From contig NZ_CP017754.1 in NCBI RefSeq assembly GCF_001854325.1, positions 248,001-312,000 on the forward strand: 64,000 nt of DNA, in the 5' to 3' direction. Of the stretch, positions 52,188 to 61,087 are shown in pieces. The DNA is from Cupriavidus malaysiensis. GTDB lineage: Bacteria; Pseudomonadota; Gammaproteobacteria; Burkholderiales; Burkholderiaceae. Position numbers and translations under genes: made by a program. Below the pieces are notes generated by a model that worked only from the letters and a program-made list of their open reading frames with translations, was not told where the DNA came from and made no database searches. How positions within the stretch are numbered: position 1 is the first letter of the stretch; each line of letters opens with the position of its first letter.

Positions 52188-54257
52188 TCAGCGCGCGGCG
52201 GGCGCGCTCCGCGCCGCGGTCTTTCCCGCAGCCTCACCCGCCGCGCAGCCCCAGTCCAGGTCCTCGTGCAGGATGCGCCGGATCTCCAGGATGGCCGCGG
52301 CGGTCTCCTGCACGCTGTGCCCCGAGGGGATGATCTTTTCCGACGCCGCACCGTCCAGGTGGGCGCTGCGGTAGGGCACCACCCCGTCGTCGGAATCGGC
52401 CAGGGGCACCTTGGGGTCGCGCCGGGCGATGATGGAGTGGTAGCAGACGCGCGGCGAGATCGGCAGCGTGGCGGCGGTCTTGACGAAGGGATCGCCGGCG
52501 TTGAGGTTGTCGATGCTGCTGGGGATGCGCGGCATCTCGCCGTCGGGCCGGCCGGGGCGCGCGCCGGCCAGCGCGCGGGCCACGTCGTCGAAGCCTTCCA
52601 GCACGGTCAGCGGCAGCCGGATCAGGCTGGAGAACCAGCGCGCGATGCGGTTGCCGGCGATGTCGGTGCCGCGGTGCGGGGCGGCGATGAAGATGGCGCG
52701 CTCCACGCCCGGCAGCGGCGTGAAGCTCAACGCCGGCTCGATGCGGTCGCGGATCGCCGCCATCTTGTCGCTGTCGGCGTCGATCTCGTACTGGGTCGAG
52801 AACCAGTCCCACAGCTGCCCGCCCGACGACGACACCAGCAGCCGCGACAGCACGCCGCCCATGCTGTGGCCGATCAGCACGATGTCGTGCGAGGCCGCGG
52901 CGCGGCCCTGCGGGTCGAAGTGCGCCAGCGTTTCGGTGATGGCGTGGCGGATGGTGGCCTGGTTGATGGCCAGCGGCAGGTTGGTCGGGTAGTAGACCTG
53001 CCAGACCTGGAAGCGCTGGCGCAGCGTCTCGTCGCCCAGCACTTCGTTGGCCACGTTGACCCAGGCCTCGGGGCTGCTGGCCAGGCCGTGCAGCATCACG
53101 ATGACACGGCGGTCCGGATCGTAGGGCTGCATCATGTACAGGTGCGGGCGGTCGATGCCGCGCCGCAGGCCCAGCAGCGTGCGCAGCGATTGCCCGGCGA
53201 AGTCCGAACGCGCCAGCCACAGGCCGTAGCCCGCGGTGTAGTTGGCCGCCAGCGGCACCTGCTGGCCGTGCAGGGCGAAGAAGGCGTCCTTGTAGGGGTC
53301 ATGCGCGCTGATGAGTACGTCGCGCGTGGTGAGCACGTCCTCGAGGTCGTCGCCGGGAAAGCGCAGCAGCAGCGTCAGCGACGGCGACGGCATCTCGCTG
53401 AAATCGCGCGTGCGGTCGCGGTGCCAGCGCGCGCCGCGCGCCGCCGTGCCGTCCTCGCTCGCGGTGTCGGGCGCCTCGCCGCGGCTGGCCGACGAGGCCA
53501 CCGGGTCGTCCTCCAGCACCGCCACCAGCTCCGCGCCGAAGCCGTCGCGCCGGTAGGTGCTGCGCAGGCCGGCAAAGGACAGCGAGGCAGCCGGGATCAG
53601 CTCGCGCGGCACGGTCACCCCCTCGGGCAGGCGCAGGCCGGTGATGTCCTTGTGGATGGTCCAGGCGCCGTGGCGCATCGGCGCCGTGGATTCGGCCGTG
53701 CCCTGCGTCGTGCTGGCGCGGAACAGCGCGATGGCGGCCTCCTGTGCCGCATAGTTGTAGTAGTCGCGCACCTGGGTCTGGCGTTCCTCGAAGGCACGCT
53801 CGCCCGGTCCGCGCGCGGTGAAGAACAGGTAGGCGTAGGCGAAGCGCGCGGTCTCCAGCCAGGCGTCGATGGCAGCCGCCTGCGTGGTGCCGGCGGCGTC
53901 CGGCGCGGCCTTCGCCAGCGTCATGGCCTGCTGCAGCCACAGCTCCGACAAGGTCGCCAGGCGGCGTTCGTCGCCGAGGACGGTGGTGCGCGCCAGTGCG
54001 TCGATGCAAGCGGTCGACGGCTTGCTGCACGGCCCCTGCTCGAGCCCCGCCACCCGCAGCGTCTCCTCGCTGGCGTCGCTGAGCCGCCCGCGCGTGAGGA
54101 TGTCGCCGCGCTTCTGCGCGATGAACTGGCTGGCGCTGACCGACTTCACCTCGACCATCGCGCAGCCGTCGAGCAGCGCGGCGGCGGCCACCAGCAACAC
54201 CAGCAGGACACCGCGCCAGCCGGGACGGCGCAGCCGGCCCCGGGCCGGGAACGTCAT
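52188..54257 (-). CDS. Lipoprotein alpha/beta hydrolase (lipase-like)
   Basis: A 689-residue envelope hydrolase. The signal ends in lipobox LDGC (Cys about residue 32). The N-terminal half is a helical domain of unknown role. The C-terminal half is the alpha/beta hydrolase: MLHGLASSPEAWVNVANEVL, nucleophile motif GHSMGG, an acid in ADSDDGVVPY and His in IPSGHSVQ. This is typical of secreted or anchored lipases and esterases. A GTG start 5 codons earlier overlaps the stop of the DUF4105 gene (GTGA), so translation is probably coupled; I report the ATG, which has GAGGGG upstream. The substrate is unknown. Confidence 0.85.
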   Translation of the reverse strand: MTFPARGRLRRPGWRGVLLVLLVAAAALLDGCAMVEVKSVSASQFIAQKRGDILTRGRLSDASEETLRVAGLEQGPCSKPSTACIDALARTTVLGDERRLATLSELWLQQAMTLAKAAPDAAGTTQAAAIDAWLETARFAYAYLFFTARGPGERAFEERQTQVRDYYNYAAQEAAIALFRASTTQGTAESTAPMRHGAWTIHKDITGLRLPEGVTVPRELIPAASLSFAGLRSTYRRDGFGAELVAVLEDDPVASSASRGEAPDTASEDGTAARGARWHRDRTRDFSEMPSPSLTLLLRFPGDDLEDVLTTRDVLISAHDPYKDAFFALHGQQVPLAANYTAGYGLWLARSDFAGQSLRTLLGLRRGIDRPHLYMMQPYDPDRRVIVMLHGLASSPEAWVNVANEVLGDETLRQRFQVWQVYYPTNLPLAINQATIRHAITETLAHFDPQGRAAASHDIVLIGHSMGGVLSRLLVSSSGGQLWDWFSTQYEIDADSDKMAAIRDRIEPALSFTPLPGVERAIFIAAPHRGTDIAGNRIARWFSSLIRLPLTVLEGFDDVARALAGARPGRPDGEMPRIPSSIDNLNAGDPFVKTAATLPISPRVCYHSIIARRDPKVPLADSDDGVVPYRSAHLDGAASEKIIPSGHSVQETAAAILEIRRILHEDLDWGCAAGEAAGKTAARSAPAAR

Positions 54258-54268
54258 GGCGGCGCCCC

Positions 54269-55366
54269 TCACAGCCCGGCCTCCGCCGGCGCGATGCCCG
54301 GCACGCCGCGCCGGATCGCCTGCGAGAACGGCAGCGCGGGATGCGCATCGGCCTGCAGCGCGCGCGCATTGATATGGCCCAGCGCGTGCAGGGTGGCGTA
54401 ATCGAAGCCGGGTGCGAGGCCGCCCTGGTCGTAGGCATACTCGGCGAAATAGCCGGACAGCAGCAAGCGGTAGTCGAGCGGCAGCCCCGGCACGATCTGG
54501 CGGGCGAGATCGAACACGATGGTGGTGCAGTTACTGGTGAGGGTGTTGTAGAAGGCCGGCGCGCGGCGCAAGGCCTCGGCGCGCGCCATATAGCCGAGGA
54601 AAAGCTGGCGCAGCGCCTGCGGCGAGGCCGCCAGCCGGTACAGGTAGACGTCCTCGCCGCGCGCATTGCTGCGCGTGCGCACGATGTCGCGCTCGTCGGC
54701 GGCGATGATCACCGACTCGAAGCGGCGGAAGAAACCGCCGATGGCCGAGAAACTCTCGTGCCGCTCCTTGCGGATCTCCAGCGACAGCACCACGCGCCCG
54801 CCCGCGCCGAAGTCGAAGGAAACCAGCGTGTGCGCGATCGCCGGCCCCATCCAGTACGACAGGATCAGGTCGGCCGAGCGCAGTTGCGACAGGTCATACT
54901 CGCGGGTCTCCCAGCGCGGCGTGTAGTCGGTCTCGCTGCGCCAGTCGAAGTTGCGCACATTGCGCAGCACCACGCGGTCGCCCTCGACCCGCGCCTCCAG
55001 CAGGCGCGCCACGTCGTCGGCCCAGACGCGCTCGTGCGAAGGCTTGATGGTGTGCCACCAGCCCAGCAATGCCAGCAGCGCGGCGCCGAAGGCGGCCAGC
55101 CACAAGTGCCGGGCGCGCGCACTGCGGCCCAGGCAGAGCGTGCCCAGGCAGGCCAGGCCCAGCAGCGTCCACGCGGCCACGGGCGGCACGCGCAACGCGC
55201 CGGCAGCGGGAAGCTGGAACCACAACGCCAGCCCGCCCCAGGCGGTGGCGGCAGCGACGGCTGCGGCCAGCAGCGTGCGCAGCGGCCAGGGGAGGCGGCT
55301 GTGCGGTGAGGTGTCGGGCAGGGATGGCTGGAACGGCTGGAACGGCTGGAACGGGGATCGGCTCAC
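54269..55366 (-). CDS. DUF4105 domain membrane protein
   Basis: A 365-residue protein. Three membrane helices lie in the first 120 residues. The remainder matches DUF4105: NVRNFDWRSETDYTPRWETREYDLSQL, the polar WMGPAIAHTLVSFDF segment, and NTLTSNCTTIVFDLARQ with the conserved Asn-Cys-Thr. The Cys/His pattern hints at a cysteine hydrolase or acyltransferase in the periplasm, but the function is not established. No ATG fits: I use a GTG that gives a 13-residue leader with a PFQPFQP repeat (three 9-bp DNA units); a GTG 18 codons further up is also open. The lipase gene overlaps its stop. Confidence 0.78.
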   Translation of the reverse strand: MSRSPFQPFQPFQPSLPDTSPHSRLPWPLRTLLAAAVAAATAWGGLALWFQLPAAGALRVPPVAAWTLLGLACLGTLCLGRSARARHLWLAAFGAALLALLGWWHTIKPSHERVWADDVARLLEARVEGDRVVLRNVRNFDWRSETDYTPRWETREYDLSQLRSADLILSYWMGPAIAHTLVSFDFGAGGRVVLSLEIRKERHESFSAIGGFFRRFESVIIAADERDIVRTRSNARGEDVYLYRLAASPQALRQLFLGYMARAEALRRAPAFYNTLTSNCTTIVFDLARQIVPGLPLDYRLLLSGYFAEYAYDQGGLAPGFDYATLHALGHINARALQADAHPALPFSQAIRRGVPGIAPAEAGL

Positions 55367-55507
55367 GAGGGTGGTTGGGATGGCGGATGGCGCATAGTGT
55401 AAAGGTTGGCCGGGAGGCACGCTGCCGTGGTGTCCGCCGCCAGCGCCGTTGCGCTGTGGGGGACGGGGAATCCCGCCTGGAGCGGAGCGCGCTGTCGGGC
55501 TGTTCTT

Positions 55508-56002
55508 CTACTTGACCGGCAATCTTGCTTCCTTCGGCACATAGCTGAATTCCCATTGCCGATAGGTCGACGCGGTGGCGAAGGCTGCCTGATCGTCCCG
55601 GAAGCCCGCCAGTTTGAGCGGCCGTTTCGATGACGTGCTGCGAACACCCATGATGCCGCCCCCGGGAGCGGAAACGGGCTCGAACGCGCGGCCCGTGAAC
55701 GGATCCGGATAAGGCCGGCGCAGGTACCGGCGCACGACCGGGTAACGCGGGTCGCGCAGCAGATCGTCAAGTCTATCGGGGTAGGGCCGGGCGCCGGCGG
55801 GCGTACTCTCCGAGTACTGCCGGATGGCGTCACGATAGAGATTGCCCACGTACAACAGCTCGCCTTCGCGCGCGCGCTGATCCGATATCGCGGCATTGTC
55901 CAGCAGTTTGCCGAGCCCGAGCGTGATGCACAGCACCATCAGCAGCGCCCAGAAATAGGCCACGCCGCGTTGACGACGAGGGCGCGAGAGGCGGCCTACC
56001 AT
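55508..56002 (-). CDS. Pseudopilin-like protein lacking Glu5
   Basis: A 164-residue protein with an arginine-rich leader and RQRG-VAYFWALLMVLCIT, which looks like a prepilin cleavage site and hydrophobic helix. After cleavage the first residue would be Val, and position 5 is Trp, not the conserved Glu. Absence of Glu5 is the mark of GspK-like initiator pseudopilins, but this protein is much shorter than GspK. The rest has YPDRLDDLLRDPRYPVVRRYLRRPYPDPFTG, similar to the C-terminal region of GspG-like proteins. Its start overlaps the GspG-like stop by 7 bases. It is the last gene of the secretion operon seen here. Confidence 0.75.
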   Translation of the reverse strand: MVGRLSRPRRQRGVAYFWALLMVLCITLGLGKLLDNAAISDQRAREGELLYVGNLYRDAIRQYSESTPAGARPYPDRLDDLLRDPRYPVVRRYLRRPYPDPFTGRAFEPVSAPGGGIMGVRSTSSKRPLKLAGFRDDQAAFATASTYRQWEFSYVPKEARLPVK

Positions 56003-56415
56003 GCGCGGTAAGCGCTGCCATCCAGCGCGGTACCGGCCGCGCCGCTCTTCACGTCGACGATGCACTTGTCGTCCTCGCCGTCACCCATCACCGGTATCCA
56101 GCTGTCGGGGCGATTGGTGACCGGGTCGAGCGGCAGGGCGCGCAGGTAGCGGTGTTCGGTCAGCGCGCCCAATGTCTCCGGGTACCTGCCGGTGTCGCTG
56201 TAGTACTCGTCCAGCGCCCGCCGCATCACGGACAGGTTCTGCTTCAATGCGGCTTCTTTTGCGCGGTCACTCTGATGGACATAGCGTGGTGCGACGATCG
56301 ACAGCAAGGTCGCGATGATGGCCAGCACGACCAGCAGCTCGATCAGTGTGAATCCGCGCAGGCGCTTCGCAGGCAATTTTCCGCTCCTCTTCCCGCTCAT
56401 CTTCGCGCGCACCAT
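55996..56415 (-). CDS. GspG-like pseudopilin (second copy)
   Basis: A 139-residue type II secretion/type IV pilus-like pseudopilin. The prepilin peptidase site RLRG-FTLIELLVVLAIIATLLSIVAPRY has Phe at +1 and Glu at +5. The globular part has the GspG layout: KQNLSVMRRALDEYYSDTGRYPETLGALTEHRYLRALPLDPVTN. The ATG overlaps the stop of the preceding pseudopilin gene (TAATG), with GGGAG upstream, so the genes are translationally coupled. Cysteine 118 and the acidic DGEDDK region are near the C-terminus where GspG binds calcium. Whether this or the preceding gene encodes the major subunit is unclear. Confidence 0.88.
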   Translation of the reverse strand: MVRAKMSGKRSGKLPAKRLRGFTLIELLVVLAIIATLLSIVAPRYVHQSDRAKEAALKQNLSVMRRALDEYYSDTGRYPETLGALTEHRYLRALPLDPVTNRPDSWIPVMGDGEDDKCIVDVKSGAAGTALDGSAYRAW

Positions 56416-56894
56416 TACCACTCCCGGTACGGAATGCCATTGCTCCCGGTCCTGCCGCTCAAGGAGAACACGTCGTACACGTCGGCGCCGGGTTGCGGAT
56501 CGTCGGCTTCGCTGGCGTAACTGCGCGTGCCCCAGCTGTCCGCGGCGGTCACGGCGGGGGACCGGGTCATCGGATCGCGCGGAACGCGCCGCAGGAAATA
56601 GATCTTGCGGCCCTTCGGATCGCGCTGGTCGACGGCTCCGCTGACCAGCTGGTCGAGCGAGGCCGGATAGCCGGTCGAATCGAGCGAGCGTGCGATCCGT
56701 CCCTCGTCGCCCGCCCGTTTGTAGGCGTCGATCGCGGCACGGATGTCACGCAACGCCGTCTTGAGCTCGCGTTCCTTCTCGCGCTGCTGCTGCATCTTGA
56801 AGAGCGGAGTCGCGACCGATGCAATGATGGCGACCAGGGCGACCGTCACGATCATCTCGATCAGCGTGAAGCCGGAATGGTGGGATCGCTTCAT
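56415..56894 (-). CDS. gspG: GspG-like pseudopilin (first copy)
   Basis: A 159-residue pseudopilin. The cleavage site HHSG-FTLIEMIVTVALVAIIASVATPLF has Phe at +1 and Glu at +5, followed by a long charged helix (KMQQQREKERELKTALRDIRAAIDAYKRAGDEG) and a globular end with GYPASLDQLVSGAVDQRDPKGRKIYFLRRVPRDPMT, the GspG pattern. It would be processed by a prepilin peptidase encoded outside the window and assemble into a short periplasmic pseudopilus. It lies 3 bases after the secretin stop and overlaps the next pseudopilin gene. Confidence 0.9.
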   Translation of the reverse strand: MKRSHHSGFTLIEMIVTVALVAIIASVATPLFKMQQQREKERELKTALRDIRAAIDAYKRAGDEGRIARSLDSTGYPASLDQLVSGAVDQRDPKGRKIYFLRRVPRDPMTRSPAVTAADSWGTRSYASEADDPQPGADVYDVFSLSGRTGSNGIPYREW

Positions 56895-56897
56895 CTC

Positions 56898-59291
56898 TCA
56901 GTCGGATATCGTCAGCGGTTTGGGCAGGGCGACGGTCCCGGCCAGTTGCGCGTTGTCGCGCTGGACCTTCAGGTTCTGCAGCGACAGGTTGACCGGGTCC
57001 TTCGAGGCCTGCCTGGCCTGGAACGTCAGCATGCCGAGCGAGCCGTCGGGCGTGGCCGCGCCGACCGTAATGTGGATGACGCCGTGCTCCTGGCGCGCAT
57101 CCAGCGTCACCCCGGCGCGCGGTTCGACCTTCAGCAGCTGGATGCCCGGCTGGTCCGGCACGAGGTCGACCTGTGCGGTGTCGAAACCCGGTCCCATGGC
57201 GAGCAGGTTGATCGTGAAGGGGGTGTCCGGCGCGACTTGCGACGGCATGGCCAGATCGAAGCGGACGCCGTCGGGCTGCCCGGCGCGGGATGGGCCGCCC
57301 GCCTGCCGCGCACCGAGCGCCAGTGCAGCCGGGGACGAGGCGACGGCCGCGCCCGTCCCCGCGCCCGTCCCCGCCCCGGTCCCAGCCCCCGATGCGGAAG
57401 GCGAGGGCGCGGAGTCGACGGCAGCTTCGACTGGGCCGGGCGCGGGCAGGCTGTCCGAATCGCTGTACCGCGCCGCCGGCGTCAAGCGTAGCGGCCGGGT
57501 CGACACCTGCTCGGCCGTGCCGCTCGGGAACGCCTGCGCATAGGCGTTCGGCATTGCCAGCGAGCGGGCGATATGCGGCGTGATGAGCAGCACGATCTCC
57601 GTGCGCGTGGTGGTGTCGTTGCTGTTCGAGAACAGCCGCCCCAGCAGCGGGATCTTCCCCAGCCCGGGAATGTGCGTGCCGGATTCCTGCGTGCTGTTCT
57701 GGATCAGGCCGGCCAGCACCTGGGTTTCCCCTTCGTGCAGCCGCAGCACGGTGTTCGCATTGCGCGTGCCGATCTGGTAAGCCAGCAGGCCCGTGGCCGA
57801 CGAGCGGACCTCCTTGACGATACTGCTGACTTCCAGTGCCACCTTGATCGTCACGTCGTTGTCGACGTGGATTTCCGGCTCGACATCGAGCTTCAGGCCG
57901 ACATCCAGGTAGTTGACCGACTCGGTGATGGCGCTGGAGGTCTGGTTGACGGTCGAGGTGATGACCGGCACCTTGTCGCCGATCATCACGCTGGCCTTCT
58001 CGCGACTGATGACGCGGATGCGCGGATTGGCCAGCGTCCGCGTGCTGCCGCTGGTCTGGCGCAGGTTCAGCACCGCCAGCGGATCCGGGAACGTCAACGG
58101 GAAACTATCCCGGTTCAGATGCCTCAGGTCGCCGATGGTCATGCTGCCGGGCACGCCTGCCGGCCCGACCATGCTTGCGCTGACGCGGTCCGGAAACTGG
58201 ATGCCGAGATTGAGCAGATCGTTGGCGTTGATCTCCAGCACCTCGACATCGAGAATGACCTCCGGACTGGCGATGTCGTACAGGTTCAGCAAGCGGGCGA
58301 CGGTGTCCTGCACGGTCTCGCTGTCGCGCACCACCAGCATCTTCAGGCGGCCGTCCACGTACATCGACTTCGGCGCCACGATGGTGCGCAGCATTTCCTG
58401 GACCTTCTGCGGGTCGGCGCTGTTCAGGTAATAGGAGCGGACCACCAGATCGTCGTAGCGCTTCCGTTTCTCGTCGGTCGCCGGATAGATCAACAGCGTG
58501 GTGTCGTTCAACACCTTCTTGTCGAGCTGCGAGGTCTGCAGGACCAGGTTCAGCGCATCGATCACCGATGTGTCGCGCGCATAGATCGTGGTGCGCAGCT
58601 CTGGACTGACGTCCTTGTCCAGCACGAAGCCGATGCCGGAGGTATGGGTCAGGATCGCCAGCACCGAGCGGATGTCGACATCCTTCAGTTCTAGCGTGAC
58701 CGGCTTCTGCAGCGATTGATTGAGCGCGGGCAGCACCATCGCGGCGCGCACGGATTGCGCCTCGATCTGCTGCAGCATCGCGCCGGCCTGCCGATGCCCA
58801 GGGTTTTCCGCCAGGATGGTGCCCAGCAACTGCCGGGCGGTGGCAGCATCGCCTTTGCCGAGTGCGGTACGGGCTTCGTCCAGCTCGATGCGTTCGCGCT
58901 GTTCGCGCGCGATCAGGCGGATGCCGCGCAGTGCCTCGCTATGCTGGGGATCGTAGCGAAGCACCTGCTGATACGCGGCGAGCGCCTCGTCGATGCGGTC
59001 GTTCGCGCGCGCCGTGGTGGCCTTCTGAATCAGCTGACGCACCTGGCGGTCGCGCTCGGCGATGAATTTCATCCGGTAGCGCTGCGGATTCTCCTTGGAG
59101 GCCTGCTGCATCTGCTCCAGCCCCTGGCCGATCTGGCCATCGTCGAGCAGCTTGTTGCCCTGGCGCCAGTCGGTATAGCCGGCACAGCCGCCGAGACAGG
59201 CCACCAGCATGGCGAGACCCCACCGCCGCGGCGATCGTCGAAGCGCGCCGCGGACGGGAGCCGCTCGGAACTCAAAACGCAGCAGGATCAT
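56898..59291 (-). CDS. gspD: GspD/PilQ-type secretin lipoprotein with TPR and cohesin-like domains
   Basis: A 797-residue outer membrane channel protein. Lipobox LGGC gives Cys36. Residues about 45-180 form TPR-like helices (DRIDEALAAYQQVLRYDPQHSEALRG), not the usual N-terminus of GspD. An STN/N0-like domain covers about 195-270, an N1 domain 280-350 and the secretin core 420-575 (ANPRIRVISREKASVMIGDKVPV to GLGKIPLLGRLFSN and EIVLLITPHI). A Gly/Ala/Thr-rich linker leads to a cohesin-like beta domain (about 665-797). The ring of such subunits would let the pseudopilus export substrates or fibres. MSHA-type MshL is a relative. The gene is 11 bases after the PilP/GspC-like gene. Confidence 0.93.
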   Translation of the reverse strand: MILLRFEFRAAPVRGALRRSPRRWGLAMLVACLGGCAGYTDWRQGNKLLDDGQIGQGLEQMQQASKENPQRYRMKFIAERDRQVRQLIQKATTARANDRIDEALAAYQQVLRYDPQHSEALRGIRLIAREQRERIELDEARTALGKGDAATARQLLGTILAENPGHRQAGAMLQQIEAQSVRAAMVLPALNQSLQKPVTLELKDVDIRSVLAILTHTSGIGFVLDKDVSPELRTTIYARDTSVIDALNLVLQTSQLDKKVLNDTTLLIYPATDEKRKRYDDLVVRSYYLNSADPQKVQEMLRTIVAPKSMYVDGRLKMLVVRDSETVQDTVARLLNLYDIASPEVILDVEVLEINANDLLNLGIQFPDRVSASMVGPAGVPGSMTIGDLRHLNRDSFPLTFPDPLAVLNLRQTSGSTRTLANPRIRVISREKASVMIGDKVPVITSTVNQTSSAITESVNYLDVGLKLDVEPEIHVDNDVTIKVALEVSSIVKEVRSSATGLLAYQIGTRNANTVLRLHEGETQVLAGLIQNSTQESGTHIPGLGKIPLLGRLFSNSNDTTTRTEIVLLITPHIARSLAMPNAYAQAFPSGTAEQVSTRPLRLTPAARYSDSDSLPAPGPVEAAVDSAPSPSASGAGTGAGTGAGTGAAVASSPAALALGARQAGGPSRAGQPDGVRFDLAMPSQVAPDTPFTINLLAMGPGFDTAQVDLVPDQPGIQLLKVEPRAGVTLDARQEHGVIHITVGAATPDGSLGMLTFQARQASKDPVNLSLQNLKVQRDNAQLAGTVALPKPLTISD

Positions 59292-59302
59292 GCTTGTGCC
59301 TG

Positions 59303-59938
59303 TCAATGGACGGGTTGAATGTGGATGTCTGCCGGACTGCTGCCAAGAAAGCGTTGGCCGACTTGACCAGATGCGCCGCCGTGCGGGCTGCCGGATGGAG
59401 CGCCGCTTGCGTTGCCTCCCATCGCGATCACCTGGGTTTCGCCGGAATGCACATGCTTGAGCGTGATGTGCGCGGACGAAATCGCCTGGATCGCCCAACT
59501 GCCATGCAGCAGGTCACCGGCCTTCAGCACGAGCGGTTCGCCGCCGCCGGACGCAAGAAAGACCTGTGTCTTGCCGTCCCGGATGATGCGGCCGAGATAC
59601 ACGATGTCCGGCGCAGCGGGTTCGGATGCAAGCGGAGCCGCTGGCAGCGGCGGCGCATCGTCCGGACCGGCCGGAGCCAACGGCGGCGGTGCGGATGGCC
59701 CGGATTCGGCTGGCGGCGCCGGGGGCGCGACGGGCTCGGGCAGTTGGGGTCGAAGCCAGGGCGGGTCGGATTGGGCTGGCTGTACCGGCGTGGGCAGGCG
59801 GATGCCGCCGGCCGGGCTGCCGGTCCATGCTGTCAGGATCGGGAGTTCGACCGGGGGCGGCCGCAGCAGGGCGACGGCCGTGCCGACCAGTGTGATGGCC
59901 AGCGCAAGCTGCACGGGTCTGGAGATGGTCAGCTTCAT
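59303..59938 (-). CDS. GspC/PilP-like periplasmic linker protein
   Basis: A 211-residue bitopic protein: a short cytoplasmic N-terminus, one membrane helix at about residues 9-25, a long Pro/Ala/Glu linker (residues 30-108), and a small beta domain with DIVYLGRIIRDGKTQVFLASGGGEPLVLKAGDLLHGSWAIQAISSAHITLKHVHSGETQVI. This resembles the homology region of GspC and PilP/MshK, which contacts the secretin N0 domain and links the inner and outer membrane parts. Its place directly ahead of the secretin gene agrees. The C-terminal 40 residues are Gly/Ser-rich. It begins 10 bases after the PilO-like stop. Confidence 0.8.
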   Translation of the reverse strand: MKLTISRPVQLALAITLVGTAVALLRPPPVELPILTAWTGSPAGGIRLPTPVQPAQSDPPWLRPQLPEPVAPPAPPAESGPSAPPPLAPAGPDDAPPLPAAPLASEPAAPDIVYLGRIIRDGKTQVFLASGGGEPLVLKAGDLLHGSWAIQAISSAHITLKHVHSGETQVIAMGGNASGAPSGSPHGGASGQVGQRFLGSSPADIHIQPVH

Positions 59939-59948
59939 GCGGCCACCC

Positions 59949-60521
59949 TCACTCCGCCTGCCAGCGGTAGTACAGGTGGATCTCCAGCGCTTGATCGACC
60001 TTCAGCGATCCATCCGTGGCTTTTGCATAGGCGAGGCGGGCGATCGACAGATTCGGAAACGCGTTGAGCATGGCCTGCAGGAAGCTGCGCAGTGGCAGGT
60101 CTTGCCCTTGGGCGTCCATGCGCAGGACGAGGCGCTGGATCGGCAAGCCCGTCAACGGCTCATAGCGGTAATCGACACGGGCGACGACCACGCCGTGCTG
60201 GTCCGCGAGGAGGTTCAATGCGCGCAACTGGCCCGGGTACGCGTCGAATGCCGGCAAGGTGGCTGCATATTCCTTGGCGATCTGGCGCGGTCCGGCCTGC
60301 GCGGCCTTCGCGGTGCTCGGCCGTTCCCGTCCGGGTTCTGGCACCGAAGCCAGTTGCTTTGCCAACTGTCTTGTTTCACGGAGCAAGGGATAGTCGATCG
60401 CGAGGATCAATGACACCCAAAGCGTCAGCAGGCCCGCGATGACCAGATGGTGCGGCCCGATCCGGCCCCACACCCAGTTACCGCGCCAGGACACCACGTG
60501 CAGCACGTGTCGACGGTTCAC
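59949..60521 (-). CDS. PilO/GspM-like inner membrane protein
   Basis: A 190-residue bitopic protein with one membrane helix (about residues 27-45), a coiled-coil-like segment (LLRETRQLAKQLASV), and a C-terminal ferredoxin-like domain (QLRALNLLADQHGVVVARVDYRYEPLTGLPIQRLVLRMDAQGQDLPLRSFLQAML). This is the pattern of PilO, GspM and MshJ. The GTG start overlaps the stop of the PilN-like gene (GTGA) and has GGAGGGG 5 bases ahead; an ATG four codons earlier places that Shine-Dalgarno inside the gene and is less likely. It should pair with the PilN-like protein. Confidence 0.82.
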   Translation of the reverse strand: MNRRHVLHVVSWRGNWVWGRIGPHHLVIAGLLTLWVSLILAIDYPLLRETRQLAKQLASVPEPGRERPSTAKAAQAGPRQIAKEYAATLPAFDAYPGQLRALNLLADQHGVVVARVDYRYEPLTGLPIQRLVLRMDAQGQDLPLRSFLQAMLNAFPNLSIARLAYAKATDGSLKVDQALEIHLYYRWQAE

Positions 60522-61087
60522 AGCCCCCTCCATTCCGCAAGCAGCGAAAAAGACAGGGTCGGCGGCAGCGCACCGGACGATCCCGGCCCGCCCGGCAGGG
60601 GCGCAATGGAATGCTGGCCGGGAGGCGGGCTCGCATCGCCGTTCCGGGCCTGGCTGACCAACTGCACCGAAGACCAGGCGGGATCCTGATGCAAGGCCGT
60701 GACCAGCTCGAACACGCTTTGCGTCTGATCGGCGACGCCGCGGATATGCACACGGCGGATCGCACCGCTATCTGGCTCCAGCGTGAGCAGATCGACGCCC
60801 GCCGGCGTGGCGGCACGCAGGCTGTCCAGCATGTCCATCCACGGGTAGTGCATCTCGGCAAAGACGGTTTCGAGCGCCGCCGGGACGGCGGGTGCCGCCG
60901 GGCGCTGCTGCATTGCGGCGCGGCGTGCCAGGCGGGCGGCGCGTTCGACCATGTCTTGGCGCTGCGTGAGCAAGGCGTCGCGCCACCATAGCGCGTGGAG
61001 GCAGCCAGCGAGCGCGATGACGCCCACGGCAAGCCATGGCCCGCTCCAGCGCGATCGATCGGCGAAATTCCAGTGCAGACGCCCCAT
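60518..61087 (-). CDS. PilN/GspL C-terminal-like inner membrane protein
   Basis: A 189-residue bitopic protein: a cytoplasmic N-terminus of about 17 residues, a membrane helix at about residues 18-35, a helical stalk (TQRQDMVERAARLARRAAMQQ) and a ferredoxin-like periplasmic domain with WMDMLDSLRAATPAGVDLLTLEPDSGAIRRVHIRGVADQTQSVFELVTALHQ. This matches the PilN pattern and the C-terminal half of GspL. Its ATG follows the preceding stop directly (TGAATG) and its stop overlaps the next gene, so the chain PilM-N-O-P-like is fully coupled. Together these proteins would form the inner membrane platform. Confidence 0.82.
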   Translation of the reverse strand: MGRLHWNFADRSRWSGPWLAVGVIALAGCLHALWWRDALLTQRQDMVERAARLARRAAMQQRPAAPAVPAALETVFAEMHYPWMDMLDSLRAATPAGVDLLTLEPDSGAIRRVHIRGVADQTQSVFELVTALHQDPAWSSVQLVSQARNGDASPPPGQHSIAPLPGGPGSSGALPPTLSFSLLAEWRGL

